NCBI RefSeq assembly: GCF_015706575.1
Contig: NW_024037048.1
Span: 17,315,512 to 17,379,511 of the forward strand
DNA from: Patiria miniata
Lineage: Eukaryota > Echinodermata > Asteroidea > Valvatida > Asterinidae
Direction: 5' to 3'
Length of the DNA: 64,000 nucleotides
Below, in pieces: positions 1 to 12,029 of the stretch (the first letter of the stretch is position 1; each line of letters starts with the position of its first letter). The position numbers were made by a program, and so were the translations under genes. The notes beneath the pieces are model-generated. The model saw only the letters and a program-made list of their open reading frames with translations. It had not been told where the DNA came from and searched no databases.

Positions 1-1240
1 TACTTCATTCGTCTATTAAATTTGATTGCTTTTTAAGATTTTTTTGTATTAATCCAGGTTTTTTTTCCAAAATGGCGGCGGACTTAGTGATTCAACAACT
101 GCTTCACGAACGAACAATTTATACACAAACATTTCTTCCATGAAATGCTGTTATTATCCTCGTCCAAGATGTTTAGATTGTTTAAAACGTGGCCCATGAA
201 CGCCAACTTTCATGAAATCGATCGTAAGTTCATTGCGTGGCCGCGCAATAGGTTTGTTGCGTAAGTCCTACGCATGGCGTAAGTTACGCACTGTTTTGTG
301 AAATCAGCTGCATAACAAAGTTCCGTATTTATTACAACTCACACATATTTAACACTTAGACTTTCTCAATTTTGTCCCCAGAAAAATTCACATATTTACA
401 CTTTTCCAAGTTTGAGTCCACGCAAAAATGATTTGGGTCAATTTTTTTCATCAATGCAATTGAATATTGACCAACAAAATGCGCAAACAGGCTCATTAAT
501 ATGTATGAGATGTAATGAATATTCATGATACCTCCATTATACAAATTCATGTTATTTCTGACAGAATCAGCTACAACCAACATTAACTCTTTGCCAGTAA
601 TTGTCCTTCTTTAGTAGACACAATAATTAACAACAGTTACAAATTACATTCTAAAACTTGTAACACAATATGTCTTTTGATGTTAAACTAAAAACACTCT
701 TAAAATCAACCATTTTTTTGGTCAATCTGAAGATCTTCCACTGCAACTTTTCTTTTTCTTTTTGAAGATCTTGTTGAGGTTTTATTGATAACATAAATTG
801 TCGTATTTCATCACCCAGTAAAACAGACATTTTTGGTCTTTGGACTGTTGCTTGATTTGGATGTGCTTAAAATAAACTGAAAAAAAATGAAATGAAAAAG
901 GAATGATAATCTCCAATCAAGAAAACATAGCAGCTGGCTTAAACATGCAGGCAAAGTGAAAATGCTGCAGGGTTACGTTTGTTCTATGACATGCTGTTAG
1001 TGTTCCAAGCAGGATGTTTGAAAACAAAACATGCAAGTTTCATGAGGACGTTCACATGAAATGCCAAACAAAATAAAGGAAGTAACATGCACAAGCTAGC
1101 ATCAAAACCAAAACAAAACCAAAACTGCAAAATGACAAAGTGAACTCTAATCCAGTTTTGATTTTCAAAAAAATGACTACCGAGCTTTAGAAATCTGGGA
1201 TAGTATATTTCAAAATAGCGGTGTTTGGTATAGCAACGTT
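1..1240. other. Non-coding, no gene recognised
   Basis: AT-rich sequence with short open frames only. None shows a recognisable domain or a pair of convincing splice sites. I see no repeat here that recurs elsewhere in the window. Confidence 0.5.
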
Positions 1241-1430
1241 CCACTGTATATGAGAATGTAATTTCCAGTAACCCTGCTTAACCCTTCTGTTAGTGAGCAT
1301 AAGCCATGTCTGAATGACATGGCTACGACTAACACTAGCCCACATGGGAAGTGGCTTCATCTGCTTCCATAGGTGCAACTAATGTATTAGCCGTAGCCAC
1401 TTCATTCTGACGTGGCTTTACGCTTTTTCC
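1241..1430. mobile_element. Short inverted-repeat element (MITE-like), copy A
   Basis: A block of about 190 bases recurs at 5846-6030 almost unchanged, beginning with CTGTATGAGAATGTAATTTC. Inside it, AAGCCATGTCTGAATGACAT and the complement of the right end (AAGCCACGTCAGAATGAAGT) form imperfect terminal inverted repeats around a core of roughly 130 bases. There is no coding capacity, so this is most likely a non-autonomous DNA transposon. The superfamily is not identified. Confidence 0.6.
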
Positions 1431-2432
1431 TTTTCCTTCATTTTCGACTCTGCACCCACGGCGAAATCTACAAATATATAGCACTACTGCCTACTCTATA
1501 GCCCAGACTGCTGGCCAAATTTGATAGGCCTACGCTTTAGGCTGACAATCCATGTGTCTGTTTTTGATGTGCGTATTGCGTTTTGCATACCAGTTGCGTA
1601 TCTGCGATGCGTACTCTGAAAATCCACGTGTACGTATTTCTCGGCACACTTGACCGACGTAAAAGCTCATATTCCCACAATGACTGGTCTTAACGCAGCA
1701 GGGATAGCGCAATGCGCAATACAGGTACATGGACCTATGTATGTATGCACATTGCTTATCAAACAACTGATTTTTACACATCAGGCAGTGCGCACTACGC
1801 ATGACGGACACACAGATTTTTGGCCTGATACTGTATTTTCTGAATCCTCAATCAATTCTGATCTATTTCACCACAATATTTTCTACGAAATGCTACGCTA
1901 CAAAATCGGTGTTGACATACCACCTGCTGCTGAGAGGAACCGACGAAAACGTTTTTACGGGTACATGGAAAGTAAAAATAGAAACATGATGTCATCATAG
2001 GATTATAGACCAATGGGCTCTTCGCACAAGCACCCCCTCAACGGTAAGAAAGGGAGAGTTGGGGTCGGAGAGACGACTGGGAGAGACATTTGAACGCATT
2101 GCCAACGACGCCTGACGCCACAGGAAGACGCTATGGCTTTGTGCATATTGGGAATGAAAGTAGTCAGGGTACCATGCGCTATACGTAGTGTGTCCCATCC
2201 ACTGGACTATTGAAAGTGATCAAATAGCTCCCTCTCCTGTTTGCGCATGGAGACCATTAATCTAAGCAGCCGTTGGATTCCTTTGTATTCAGTTTGGTCG
2301 TTTTTTTATCCCGGAGGCTGTCTAGACCAATCCTGAAGGGGTAGACGTTTATTAGGGACATGTAACTGATTAACTAACTAAAACACACTTTTATAAGATG
2401 GACTTTTGCATCGGGTTGATATAAATCAAATT
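1431..2432. other. Non-coding, no gene recognised
   Basis: Open frames up to 116 codons occur here but have no recognisable domain, no splice context and no repeat partner. I see nothing else I can support. Confidence 0.45.
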
Positions 2433-2532
2433 AGGTTTTGCCCTTCACTGACGTTTAAACACTGTATACTCAGTGTGTTACCCACTGAGTATACAGTGTT
2501 TAAACGTCGTTGAAGGGCAATTAACCTAATTT
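2433..2532. repeat. Short palindrome, deletion derivative of the 45837-46143 fold-back element
   Basis: TTAGGTTTTGCCCTTCACTG at the left end is inverted at the right end, with the centre ACTGAGTATACAGTGTTTAA also inverted. The same sequence forms the arms of the larger element at 45837-46143. This copy lacks the tRNA-like pair in the middle, so it looks like an internally deleted member of that family. Confidence 0.75.
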
Positions 2533-3725
2533 GATTTAAAACACACTTCAAAATAGAATGTCATGATAGTACGATACACGTACAGGCTTTCAAGCAGACC
2601 CAGGTGAAGAAGTAGGAGAAAAGTAGGGTCAAAATTTACAAAAACCAACAGGACAAAAGTCGGATTTTGGAGGACAGACTCAGGATAAAAGTAGGACTGT
2701 TGTGAGCTTTCTGGGGTAGTTTTCGTTGATGCTCGCCCATGTCCACAGCATCATAAGCCTCATTTGGCATGTTCTGTACTCACAACACTTGTGCTCCATC
2801 CTCAACTAAGCTCTTGGAAGTACAGTTGCAGTACTCCTGCGCCCAAGCCCTTCATTGTGTGATTTGACAGTGTGTAACACTGCCATGAAAGTTTTCAATG
2901 AGATTAAATTTCTTCGGAGTTGTGGGACAAAAATCAAGAAAAAAGTAGGAAAAAATGGAGCACGGTAAAAAAAAAAAATATCTAGGAAAAGTAGGAATAC
3001 TTAAAAGCCTGCACGTACATGTGGACTGAGGTTGATCTATTACATGGACATTCATCACAGTTGTAAATCTTAAGCATAGAGCATTCTACATACACACATT
3101 CACAATATTGTTGTAGGGAAAGTACAAGGTAATATTGTGCATTAACAAAGGTCAACAACACTATCTATTCTCATTTTTGAAACTCACAGACAATTTCGCT
3201 TATTGTTAGTTCAAACTTGTAGTGAGCTATGGGTGTACACTATGGGTGCTAAGCACAATAAGGGACCATTCATGACGAGTCTAGGAACTAGACTATTGAC
3301 ATACCGACCAAACCTGCTAATGCTGATGAGTATGTAGATGATGCACAGTGAAAAATGAAAGTAAAACATTAATACAGTGAGTGGTAAAAAAAATGATGTT
3401 GAATTCAAAGGTGTGGAAAATTCCTTCATAGCGACGTCAATTTACAGGATTTAATGATTAAACTCTTCTATTAGAGACAGTTAGGCCTATCGATCAAAGT
3501 AACAAAGTTCAGTTCCCGATGACAATATCCACTTTTGGAAACAATATTTGGCAGATCATATTGGCCGCTGAGTGAATATGGTTGACACAAAGTTCAAACT
3601 TTTTCTCGATTGTCGAAACTAAGTCCTCAAAAAATCTAAACCACAATTGAAGGCTTGCAAGGAACACTATTTTAAATGCAATTTTTGTTTTTTTCTTTTA
3701 GTGCAAACAAATATTATACGCATTA
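2533..3725. other. Non-coding, no gene recognised
   Basis: Low-complexity and AT-rich sequence. One stretch (about 2590-3010) repeats phrases of the form AAAAGTAGGA several times, a degenerate simple repeat. No exon is recognised. Confidence 0.45.
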
Positions 3726-3727
3726 TA

Positions 3728-4129
3728 CAGTATGTCCAAAAGAAATGTCCGTCTGACTATTTTTGAAATAACTTCAAAACCATGAAGTCCAATTTGAAAA
3801 AGTTTGATTGTGCAGATACTCCTTATCTTGGCCTCAACCCCGATGATTTCATTTAATTTCAGTCACGCATCACTGCACACTTGTCAATTGATCACAACAA
3901 CATTTTGGGACACTGTGACCAAGTTCCTTGCCTTAATCAATTTCAGTGCTGTTTTATGTAAGCTGTGTAAAATCCTGCATGTTGTGAAAAGGGCTGCAAT
4001 TGGGATTGGAATCATTTGCCTGGCTATCAGTCATCACGGCAAGACCTCGGTTTAATGCTCAAGGGCAAATGATTCCAATCCCAAACCACATCAGACTTTT
4101 TTTCACAGACACTTTTTTGGGACATACTC
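3728..4129. mobile_element. Tc1/mariner-type MITE with TA target duplication
   Basis: The ends CAGTATGTCC and GGACATACTC are inverted with one mismatch and are flanked by TA on both sides (3726-3727 and 4130-4131), the target duplication typical of Tc1/mariner elements. A second internal inverted repeat (GGGATTGGAATCATTTGCC near 3998, inverted near 4066) makes the right half able to fold. No transposase is encoded. It lies just downstream of endophilin exon 5. Confidence 0.75.
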
Positions 4130-4271
4130 TATGACAATTAATAATGATAAATTTAGTGTCAGGTTAACAATAACACTTTGGAAGTCTGATGGTTTATTTT
4201 TGTTTTAGTTATGATATTTTAGTAATGTAAGATGATTTGATATGATGGAGTTGAGATAATCTGTCGCCTAC

Positions 4272-7200
4272 CTTTTGCTTGCTTCTTCTTTTTGTAGTCA
4301 AAGTCAAGACGTCGCCCCTGTAACTTCTTCCGATGGTGCTGTAGAAATGAAACATTGGGGAGAAAGTTAATGTACTGTTTGACAAGAGACATTTGCACAT
4401 TGCTGTAAGGCTCCTTATATAAATTATGGGTCAAAGAGTTCCTGTTATCTCTGAACGTTGTCATTTGCCGTTCAAGTATCATTAAGAATGACTTCAACAA
4501 TTTGTTGGGTAGGTTGTCTGCTTCACATAATCACTCTTGGCGGACGACTGCATTAACCCTAACCTTCCCAAATCCTCCCAAATCCTCTTTGCAAAATGGA
4601 GGATTTTGCAGGATTGAGGCTGTTTAATTGGCAAAAATGTGTGGCTGATTTTGCAGGATGCAGTGTGTCAAGGTCTTGGGCCGGGCCTTGTGTTTGTTTA
4701 TGCTCAGCTGTGCATAAATTATACTTGAAGTCCTCCGCACTGCTCCAGGATGTCACTGGCTCTGCCTCAACATATTGACAGTGATTGCTGGAGGATTTTG
4801 TAGGATTGAGGCAGTGATCATTCTTCCAAGGATCACATTCAAGAAATAACAGAGGATTTTGCAGGATTGAGGCTGCATGCAATTTTACATGGAGGCAGTT
4901 GGAGGATTTTGCAGCATCATCGCAAAAATGCCCAGGGAGTTAGGGTTACGAATGACTTTAAACAATTTTGTATTCGTTGTGTAGGTAGTTTGCTATTCAT
5001 AATCACTCTTGGAGGACGACTGCATTAAGGAGTGCATCAGAATTATAAAATCACAGATGTCAGATGTAACAGGGACAGGAAAAAAGTGGACCCCAAATTT
5101 ATCGAATGACCCAAAGTACACAGGCATAAGTTACAACCCAAATCAACCAGTAATCGATCACTGGTCTTCTATCAATTTTTTTCCAGATTGGCCACAATTT
5201 GTGCTTGAATTTCCCCGCAGGTGGCTGTGCAACACAGTCCTGCTTCTATCAAAATCAACCAAATTCTGTCAGATTCTGTAAGATGGAACTCACGTTGATC
5301 TCTTTCAGATCTTTGTTCTTGAGATGATCCAGGGGATCCAGGAAGTTCTGTCTGACGTTCAGATCGAAGGCGTCCTTGACTTCAGAAAGTTGCCTCAGTG
5401 ATTCTCCCATCTCGACCATCGCCGTAGCTGTATCCAAAAAATAACCAAAACATTTTTTTTTTTTTTTTTAATGATACCTATAAAAAACAACATTTTATTG
5501 TTGTGTTGTTTCCACCAAAACTAAACAGCTGTGCTAAGTATACCCTGGGAGCTGAGATTGTCTATGAAATGCATGGTCTATGAAATGCATTATTAGACTG
5601 AGAAAAAAAAAACGGTTTCCCGTCTGCTTTTTTTTACCTCCACCGTGAGGTAAATGTTTTCATCGGCCTTGGTTTGTCTGTGAACAGGATAACTCAGGAT
5701 AAATGCGGAGGCACTAGGCTCACGTGAATCGCGCACTCCGGACTCCTTCGACCAAAACATTTGCGAGCCTCGTCTTTAAGAACGCGTGCACATAGTCGTG
5801 GCGCGACCTCAAAAATGGCTTCTAATTTTGTTTGCTGGATTACGCTGTATGAGAATGTAATTTCCAGTAACCCTGGTAAACCTTTCTAGTGAGCATTAGC
5901 CATGTCTGAATGACATGGCTACGACTAACACTAGCCCACATGGGAAGTGGCTTCATCTGCTTCCATAGGTGCAACTAATGTATTAGCCGTAGCCACTTCA
6001 TTCTGACGTGGCTTTATGCTTTTCCATTTTCCCTAATTTGTGCTTGAATTTCCCCGAACGTGGCTGTGCAACACAGTCCTGATTCTATCAGAATCAACCA
6101 GATAATGGATGATGTTAGATTTTGTAAGATGGAACTCACGTTGATCTCCTTCAGATCTTTGTTCTTGAGATGATCCAGGGATCCAGGAAGTTCTGTCTGA
6201 CGTTCAGATCGAAGGCGTCCTTGACTTCAGAAAGTTGCCTCAGTGATTCTTCCATCTCGACCATCGCCGTACCTGTATCCAAACAAAAACAAAAACATAA
6301 AGAAATCCATCTTTTTATAATACCTATAACAGGAAAGATTTTATTGTGTTAATACAAAGCCCATTGATTGGGCTTTCATATCCTAGATTTGGAAAGTGCT
6401 ACAGGCAAAACTTTATTCAAAAATTGGTCCTGTCATTTGGGTTTCGTCTTTTTTGATTCACCTGTATATTGCACATGCATGCATTGATAAATTAAAAAAA
6501 TTAAAAAATAAAAATTTGGTTGCAAAAAAGGCAGCAGGCAGGTACGAGAAACTGGCATATTTCTTTACTTGGCCTTGCATATCTGAAGTGCTGGGCACTA
6601 CATAAATTACACAATACTCTTGGTACTATGTTGGTGGATTGGAACACTGATTAGGCCAACAAAATAAGTCTCCGGTTTCTGGTATGGAGCTTGCCCAAAA
6701 AGTGGTGCGGCGACGCGTTTTTTTTTTTTTTTTTTAACCTGATTTTTTTGCCTCAAAATGTAGGCTGATGAATGCAAATGGTGCCCGACTAGACTTAGTG
6801 CAAATATATGGGAGTCCAGAAAGGCCACATAAAGCTTATTCTCGATCATAACCCAATCTAAAAACACGTTAAAATTGTGCAGCAGCAGGATTCCAGTCAA
6901 ACCAGTGAGTTTGGCGGTTTTGAGACATCATCTTTCATTGAAAAAAAAACCTTTTTCACCGACGCGCATGGCTACGGCGACGCGCGTTCATACCAGAAAC
7001 CGGAGACTTTTTTTTTGGGCCTTAGAGCACCTTTTTGAGAGCTTTTTGATCAGTCTACCACAGAAGGAAAGAGAATACATCTTGAAGCTTGCTCACCAAA
7101 AGTTGAATCTTCTCCTAATTCTCTGCCGTTTTTCAGCATGACTTCTCCCAGGAATCCTTGTTCTGACCACGGACTTTACTCATGGCTCTGGAGACTGTTC

Positions 7201-7897
7201 AGCAAAGACAATACGATTGATTAGGGTCAGCACACAAATAGAAGATCTATCTCTATTTGGTTTGTTTGAAATGAATACTTAGACCCGATTCAAACCGGTG
7301 TTCTATAGTCACCCCAAACGTAATTATTCCAAAGGTTACAATTAAAGGTAATATACGACATTTGCAAACATCAACAAACAAAACTACCAAATGATTATGA
7401 AATACTTGACTTGACTGTAGGTGAATGACAGTCTCAGACATCCTGTGAAATCATGGCACCTGGTGTGCTGTCATTTTTAAGAAAATGGGAATTTTTGTAT
7501 TGATTTCAAAAGACGGTCGGCCGACCATCGTTGGAAGAAACTGATTTGTCCAAATAGTGCCCCAATTTACCAAATTTATTTAGTCCACATTTTTTTTGCA
7601 AGCGGTTACACATCCGTGAATGGATGCAAGCCAGCTAGTCTGGTTCCCTGAGCTCAGGGAACATCACAAGATCCGGCCCAAGACCTTGACACAGTGCATC
7701 CTGATAAATCAGGCACACATTTTTGCCATATAGCCTCAATCCTGCAAAAGCCTCCATTTTGCAAAAGGATTTTGGAGGATTTGGGAAGGTTAGCGTCAAT
7801 GATGTTCCAATTTTGGTTCTTACCTGGATTTGGGCTGAAGGTATTCTATTGTCTTGTTCACCAAATCATCCACTGTGTGACCTGTCACATCAATTTT
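4272..7897 (-). CDS. SH3GL: Endophilin-A (SH3GL family) N-BAR domain exons 2-5, with coding breaks
   Basis: Endophilin-A bends membranes during synaptic-vesicle and clathrin-mediated endocytosis. Four minus-strand exons match the N-BAR domain in the correct order: 7897-7824 (KIDVTGHTV to TIEYLQPKS), 7187-7097 (MSKVRGQNK, then GRELGEDSTF), 5427-5294 (SLRQLSEVKDAF, VRQNFLDPL, KDLKEIN) and 4338-4272 (GRRLDFDYKKKK). All have AG/GT borders and the phases agree between exons, except inside exon 3. There the two halves lie in different frames, exon length is 91 where phase requires one more base or two fewer, and the segment equivalent to GYPQAEALL in vertebrate proteins is shortened. Exon 1, the rest of the BAR domain and the SH3 domain are not found in this window. 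The call as A-type rather than B-type rests on GRELGED and the RRLDFDYKKK block. It may be a partial or decaying copy, or it may carry assembly errors. Confidence 0.87.
4560..4925. repeat. Degenerate AGGATTTTGCAGGATTGAGG repeat; left part inverted at 7670-7795
   Basis: The phrase GGAGGATTTTGCAGGATTGA recurs about five times. The segment 4560-4690 has an inverted counterpart at 7670-7795 (both contain the run of CAAGGTCTTGGGCC and CAAAATGGAGG in opposite orientation). The same AATCCTCC vocabulary reappears in the minisatellite at 52540-53510. It lies in an intron or 3' flank of the endophilin gene. Confidence 0.65.
5846..6030. mobile_element. Short inverted-repeat element (MITE-like), copy B
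   Basis: Near-identical to 1241-1430, including the TATGAGAATGTAATTTCC lead-in and the AGCCATGTCTGAATGACATG and GTAGCCACTTCATTCTGACG inverted ends. It lies between the two copies of endophilin exon 4. Confidence 0.6.
6140..6272 (-). pseudogene. SH3GL: Tandem duplicate of endophilin exon 4, frameshifted
   Basis: The block 6038-6300 repeats 5197-5450, including the intron flanks and the 3' splice site, about 840 bases away. The duplicate exon is nearly identical to exon 4 at 5427-5294 but is 133 rather than 134 bases long: one base is missing in a run of C (minus-strand sense) before the codons for DHLKNK. It therefore cannot be used in frame as an alternative exon unless the missing base is a sequencing error. 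Such a paired exon would normally suggest mutually exclusive splicing, which the frameshift argues against. Confidence 0.8.
6665..7016. mobile_element. MITE with AGTCTCCGGTTTCTGGTATG inverted ends, copy A
   Basis: The left end AAGTCTCCGGTTTCTGGTAT is inverted at the right end. A second copy in the opposite orientation lies at 36072-36391, with the same internal phrases (GCGGCGACGCG, CACATAAAGCTTATTCTCGA). No open frame is present. It sits in the endophilin intron next to exon 3. Confidence 0.75.
7342..7665. mobile_element. Truncated MITE of the TTAAAGGGAATATACAAC family
   Basis: Matches the left two thirds of the complete element at 54447-54968: TTAAAGGTAATATACGACAT at the start, then the CTGTCATTTTTAAGAAAA phrase and CTAGTCTGGTTCCCTGA. 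The right end is missing. It is non-coding and lies in the intron between endophilin exons 2 and 3. Confidence 0.65.
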
Positions 7898-8557
7898 CTA
7901 ATGAAAAAAAAATACATTACCCAAAGACAATGAGAAAATTCAATCAGCATAAATAATCTCAAGCAATATTTACTAATACCAAATGTGTTATAACTTTTTT
8001 TGCTATGGCAGGAGAGATTCATACCCTGGACTCCGTTGCGTGTACACAACAGAGTCCAACCTGGGCTAGGACTAGGGCTAAGTTACACTTACAGCAGACA
8101 GGGCTCTGGAGTGCTCTGAAACGTGCAAAACAAAACGGGCAAAGAAAATGTCCTCAGTATTTCACCAACCAAGTTGGAGACTCAATTCAATTTTCAAAGG
8201 AGATTTTTCTTCAATATTTTGCACATGAGAGGGAAGTCAAGTGATTTCAAAATTGGACTAAATACTAGACTGGTACATGTCCAACCATATGGTCCAACTA
8301 TTTGAAAAGACTGACCTCTTCATTCAGTGTCAATAGTCTGGTGGCTTGACTACGGAGAAATGTGTAGTAAATTGAGACTAGTTCCCGCTTCATGCCACAC
8401 ATTTCTTTAGTTTCTTTTGGCATGGTTGATTGATGCAGTACTGAAGCTGTGTTGGACTGGTTGTTTCAGGTGCCAGTCTATTTTCTTGCTTTGCATGTTT
8501 TCAATACCATAAGTTTTGGGACTCTCATACACAGTATTGAGAGTCCCAAATTTTCAG

Positions 8558-9965
8558 ACTACACTTACAGTAGTCCGAGTAACTTGGACCATGCTTGGAC
8601 CCAACTTATCGTCTTTTTAACATTCAGATTTCACCCTCAAAATGGCCTCCCAATTACTAGATAGGCCACCTGAGGTACAAATAGACATCAATGATTAAGA
8701 TGGTTGTACTGAAGTTTATTTACGATCCGGAAGAAAAGTGAAATTTCCCGTTCAATTCTGAGAGCTCCCCTTGCGTTCATGAACACGTTAAATTTCTGAC
8801 TCGTGTTAATGTTTGAACGACGTGATGTAGTCTTCATGCCCAGCGTACAATCAATGATCCCCATATCCCGAGTGCGATTCCGTTACCGAGCGCGAAGCAT
8901 CGATTATGATAATGAGTAGACTGGATCTCGCATGTGAACACAAGTGGATTTCAAATGGTAAAAGACAATCGGGAACTAGCTTGAACTGGCTTCCGCCCAT
9001 AAAAGCTGTCCTAGTTCCCGACTCTCTAACGGAATCGCACTCGGGATATGGGGACCATCGAATGTACAATGTACGCTGGGCATGAAGACCACATCGCATC
9101 GTTCAAAACATTTACATGAGTCTGAAATTGAACGTGTTCACGATTGCAAGGGGAGCTCTCGGGATTGAATGGGAAATTTCACTTTTCATCCAGATCGTAA
9201 GTAAACTTCAGTACAACCATCTTAATTATTGATGTCTACTTGAACCTCAGGTGGCGTATCTAGTAATTTGGAGGCCGTTTTGAGGGTGAAATGTGATGTT
9301 TTTGTTGGGCAATGTTGGGTTTTTGGGTCAAAAGACAAAATTGTGTTGCTCTGCATATACGGGGATTAGCTTGGAGTTGGACCCCACTTCGCCAGACACC
9401 AGACCATGTCCGAATGTTAAAAAGGCGATAAGTTGGGTCCAACTTAGCCCCATAAATGTGGCCAATTTACTGGACTACCTCCATAAATAAAGGCCACACT
9501 TCCACCATGTACAAACACATGTCAAACTTTGTCAAATTTTGATTTGCACATCTAGGCTTAATTTGTAGTTTATTTTTGCTTAAGAAGCCTACTCACCCTC
9601 TTTATAGCCTGATCAGAAAGTGCTGCCTTTTTCAGATGTCTCTTTTTCGTGAAATTTCCAGATTCGTTTGCACATGTTCGCATATCAAAATTTCAACATG
9701 AAATTTCACGAAAATTAGACATCTGAAAAAGGCAGCAAAAACATGACAAAAGAGAGCATGGTGAGTAACTTCTAAACCAAAAATAAAGTACAAACTAGGC
9801 CTAAATGTGAATATCAAAAGTTGACAAAGTTCGACATGTTTTTGTACATGATGGACATGGTGGAAGTGTGGCCTTTATTGCGGAGGTAGTCCAGTAAATT
9901 GGCCACATTTATGCCGGCTAGGGTCCAACTCCAAGTTAGGCTACGGTCCGCGGACTACACTTGAA
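8558..9965. mobile_element. Large fold-back (palindromic) element with a nested insertion
   Basis: Arms of several hundred bases are inverted about a centre near 8960: TTGGACCCAACTTATCG at 8590 mirrors CGATAAGTTGGGTCCAA near 9425, and CCACCTGAGGTAC mirrors TACTTGAACCTCAGGTGG. The matching sequence outside 9445-9920 shows that a second element has landed in the right arm. No transposase is encoded. This is a non-autonomous fold-back element of unknown superfamily. Confidence 0.7.
9445..9920. mobile_element. Palindromic element with 10-bp target duplication, copy A
   Basis: Flanked on both sides by GGGTCCAACT (9435-9444 and 9921-9930), a 10-bp target duplication. The ends TAGCCCCATAAATGTGGCC and their complement are inverted, and the element folds on itself almost completely. 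A second copy lies at 50094-50559. The 9-10 bp duplication length suggests a Mutator-like mechanism (inference). Confidence 0.8.
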
Positions 9966-11060
9966 CCTTCAAACACCATGACCATGATTTTGAACACCCG
10001 AATCCCACCCGACATAATTTGCTGACCTATCTTATCTATCTCGAACACTCTATCTAGCAAGAGCATCATCACGATAACCCCAGTCCAACCGAGGGATTCC
10101 TTCTGCCAAAATCGCTTCATTCTCCACAGCTGCGGCTATTTCCTTATCGAATATCACCTTCAGTCTAGTTCCTTCCACTTTGTCATGTTTGTGAACAACA
10201 ATTTTGCTCCATCTGCATGTCTGGTTGTTGTGTATTTATTTTAGCCACGCAGCGTGGCGCCACCTATTGTCCGATAGTGTCCATGATCGTCTGGTTTGAA
10301 CAGCGCCCCCAATGGACGATTTTTTTTTTTAATATAAAATGTAATCTCAATGCCAAAACTGATCCGATTGTATGCGTACAGTCACCATTGGAGTGCCCTG
10401 GATATGCAGGGACAGGATAGGATGCGCATAGTTCACCGAAGTTCATGTTGTTTTGTCCAGGTGGATTCATTCCCATGCATTGTGTATTTCCTCAAAGTCC
10501 CTGTCAAAGCGGTCATTACGCCTAACCACTGATTTCCTGCTAAAACTTGTTGTTTTTGCAAACAATCCTGACTCTGTATTGTAGAGAAGATGCAAGTGTA
10601 CAGTACACTATTTGTCTGGGGTTGATTGTGTGGGTGTGTGTGGAGGGGGGGGGGGGGGGGCTGAACCTCATTTGGCGCTATGGGGCGCTCCCATCCCGGC
10701 ACCCCCTTCTCTCTATAGATTTCATGAATCAATCGAGGGAAGGCCGGATGAGAAGCATCGATTTAAAACCAGTCGTCTTCTCTCCACTTCTGATTTAGTT
10801 ATTCCAACTACTGATTTTGCTGCCGTGACCCCACCCCTCCCCGTCAGTCAGCCTTGTTAAATAAAAAAGTCATAACTCAACATTAGACCTTAGACAATAA
10901 CTAGACAATAGCTGGACAATTTAGTGTGCTAGTTCTATGTTGGTTTGTTCTAAAATGAAGCCCATTTTAACAATGTGTGTAACCTTAATTGCCCATTACA
11001 CATAATTGATTTTCATGTACTGAATCAATTTGATGGTGACTACATACAAAACAAAAAACA
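9966..11060. other. Non-coding, contains a poly-G tract
   Basis: No gene is recognised. A run of about 18 G lies at 10645-10662 beside a GTGTGTG stretch. Short open frames across it have glycine or proline runs produced by the homopolymer and are not credible proteins. Confidence 0.5.
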
Positions 11061-11419
11061 CACGGAATATATACTTCTACTACCCTGAGACTCAAACCAT
11101 AGAGTTATTCGTACAGCGCAAACTGATCATCGAGTAAATCACGGCCGGTGTACGTCATTATTCTATCCACCAATCACAGTTACTCGGTGACTAGCGGTGA
11201 CCACAAGTGCCGGGATGTAGTTTTGCGTGTCAATCACAAATCACGTGTTTTGGATTTGTCACCGACATCGATACAGTATCAACCAATAGGATGGCTATTT
11301 CAGTGTCGGTGACACAAGTTTGTATGGGTGACTTTAATAGCCTCAACGATATTACATGAATTTCGTCTCATTAATATGAAGCGAGTCGGTGATGTGTGAT
11401 TGACAGTCCCTCAGTCACT

Positions 11420-11543
11420 GCTCAGGAAATCGATTCCAAGATTTAAGGCAGATGCGGGCCGCTTCTCCCCTCACAGCTCGTAACCTAGCTCCTTCGGACG
11501 ACAACCAGAGAGAGAACTGATTGCAAGAACAAGATTGTGCTCG
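11420..11543 (+). other. Candidate first (untranslated) exon, arm 1
   Basis: The sequence CGACAACCAGAGAGAGAACT and what follows is conserved in arm 2 (about 33795-33850, opposite strand) up to a shared donor, TGCTCG followed by GTGAGTG. Sequence upstream is also conserved in both arms, as expected for a promoter plus first exon. The left limit is not visible and no start codon is kept in both copies. An untranslated leader exon is the simplest reading. Confidence 0.4.
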
Positions 11544-11938
11544 GTGAGTGTTTGAAACAATTATGTTTTTTCCCCCGAAACAATGTGCCTTCTTGCACGT
11601 AGTTTGAATCAACGTGGGATTGAAATTCCGAAGATTATTGCTGACACTGTTTCCAAACAGCGAGCGTGGTAGTAGGCTTGAGCCTCGCTTCTTTGTAAGC
11701 TTGTGATGTGTAGTTGCTTGAGGAGTGAGGACTGAACAACAAAATGTTTATGAACAAATTAAATTGGAATTGAAATTGATCTTGCGTGACTATGATACCG
11801 ATGCTGTTGCACGATAACTGACAGCCAAACCAGCGCGGTCCGAACCGCCACAATTAGTGATCGTCATTTACAATCAAACATTGTTGGATAAAAGCGAGAC
11901 TAGTTGGAATAAACACTCTATAGCCTCACAGTTATAGG

Positions 11939-12014
11939 ACGCAAATACTAACAGACCGGATGATCATGCACTTCGTACTAAGTGCATGATCATCCGGTCT
12001 GTTAGTATTTGCGT
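11939..12014. repeat. Perfect hairpin with 35-base arms
   Basis: Positions 11939-11973 are exactly complementary to 11980-12014 with a 6-base loop (CGTACT). The arm sequence (ACGCAAATACTAACAGACCG) is a variant of the phrase GCGCAAATACAAACGGACCG that ends the repeated unit at 17109 and, inverted, near 26240 and 27680. The hairpin therefore looks like two unit ends joined head to head. Confidence 0.85.
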
Positions 12015-12029
12015 ACGGTTTTATTCAAG

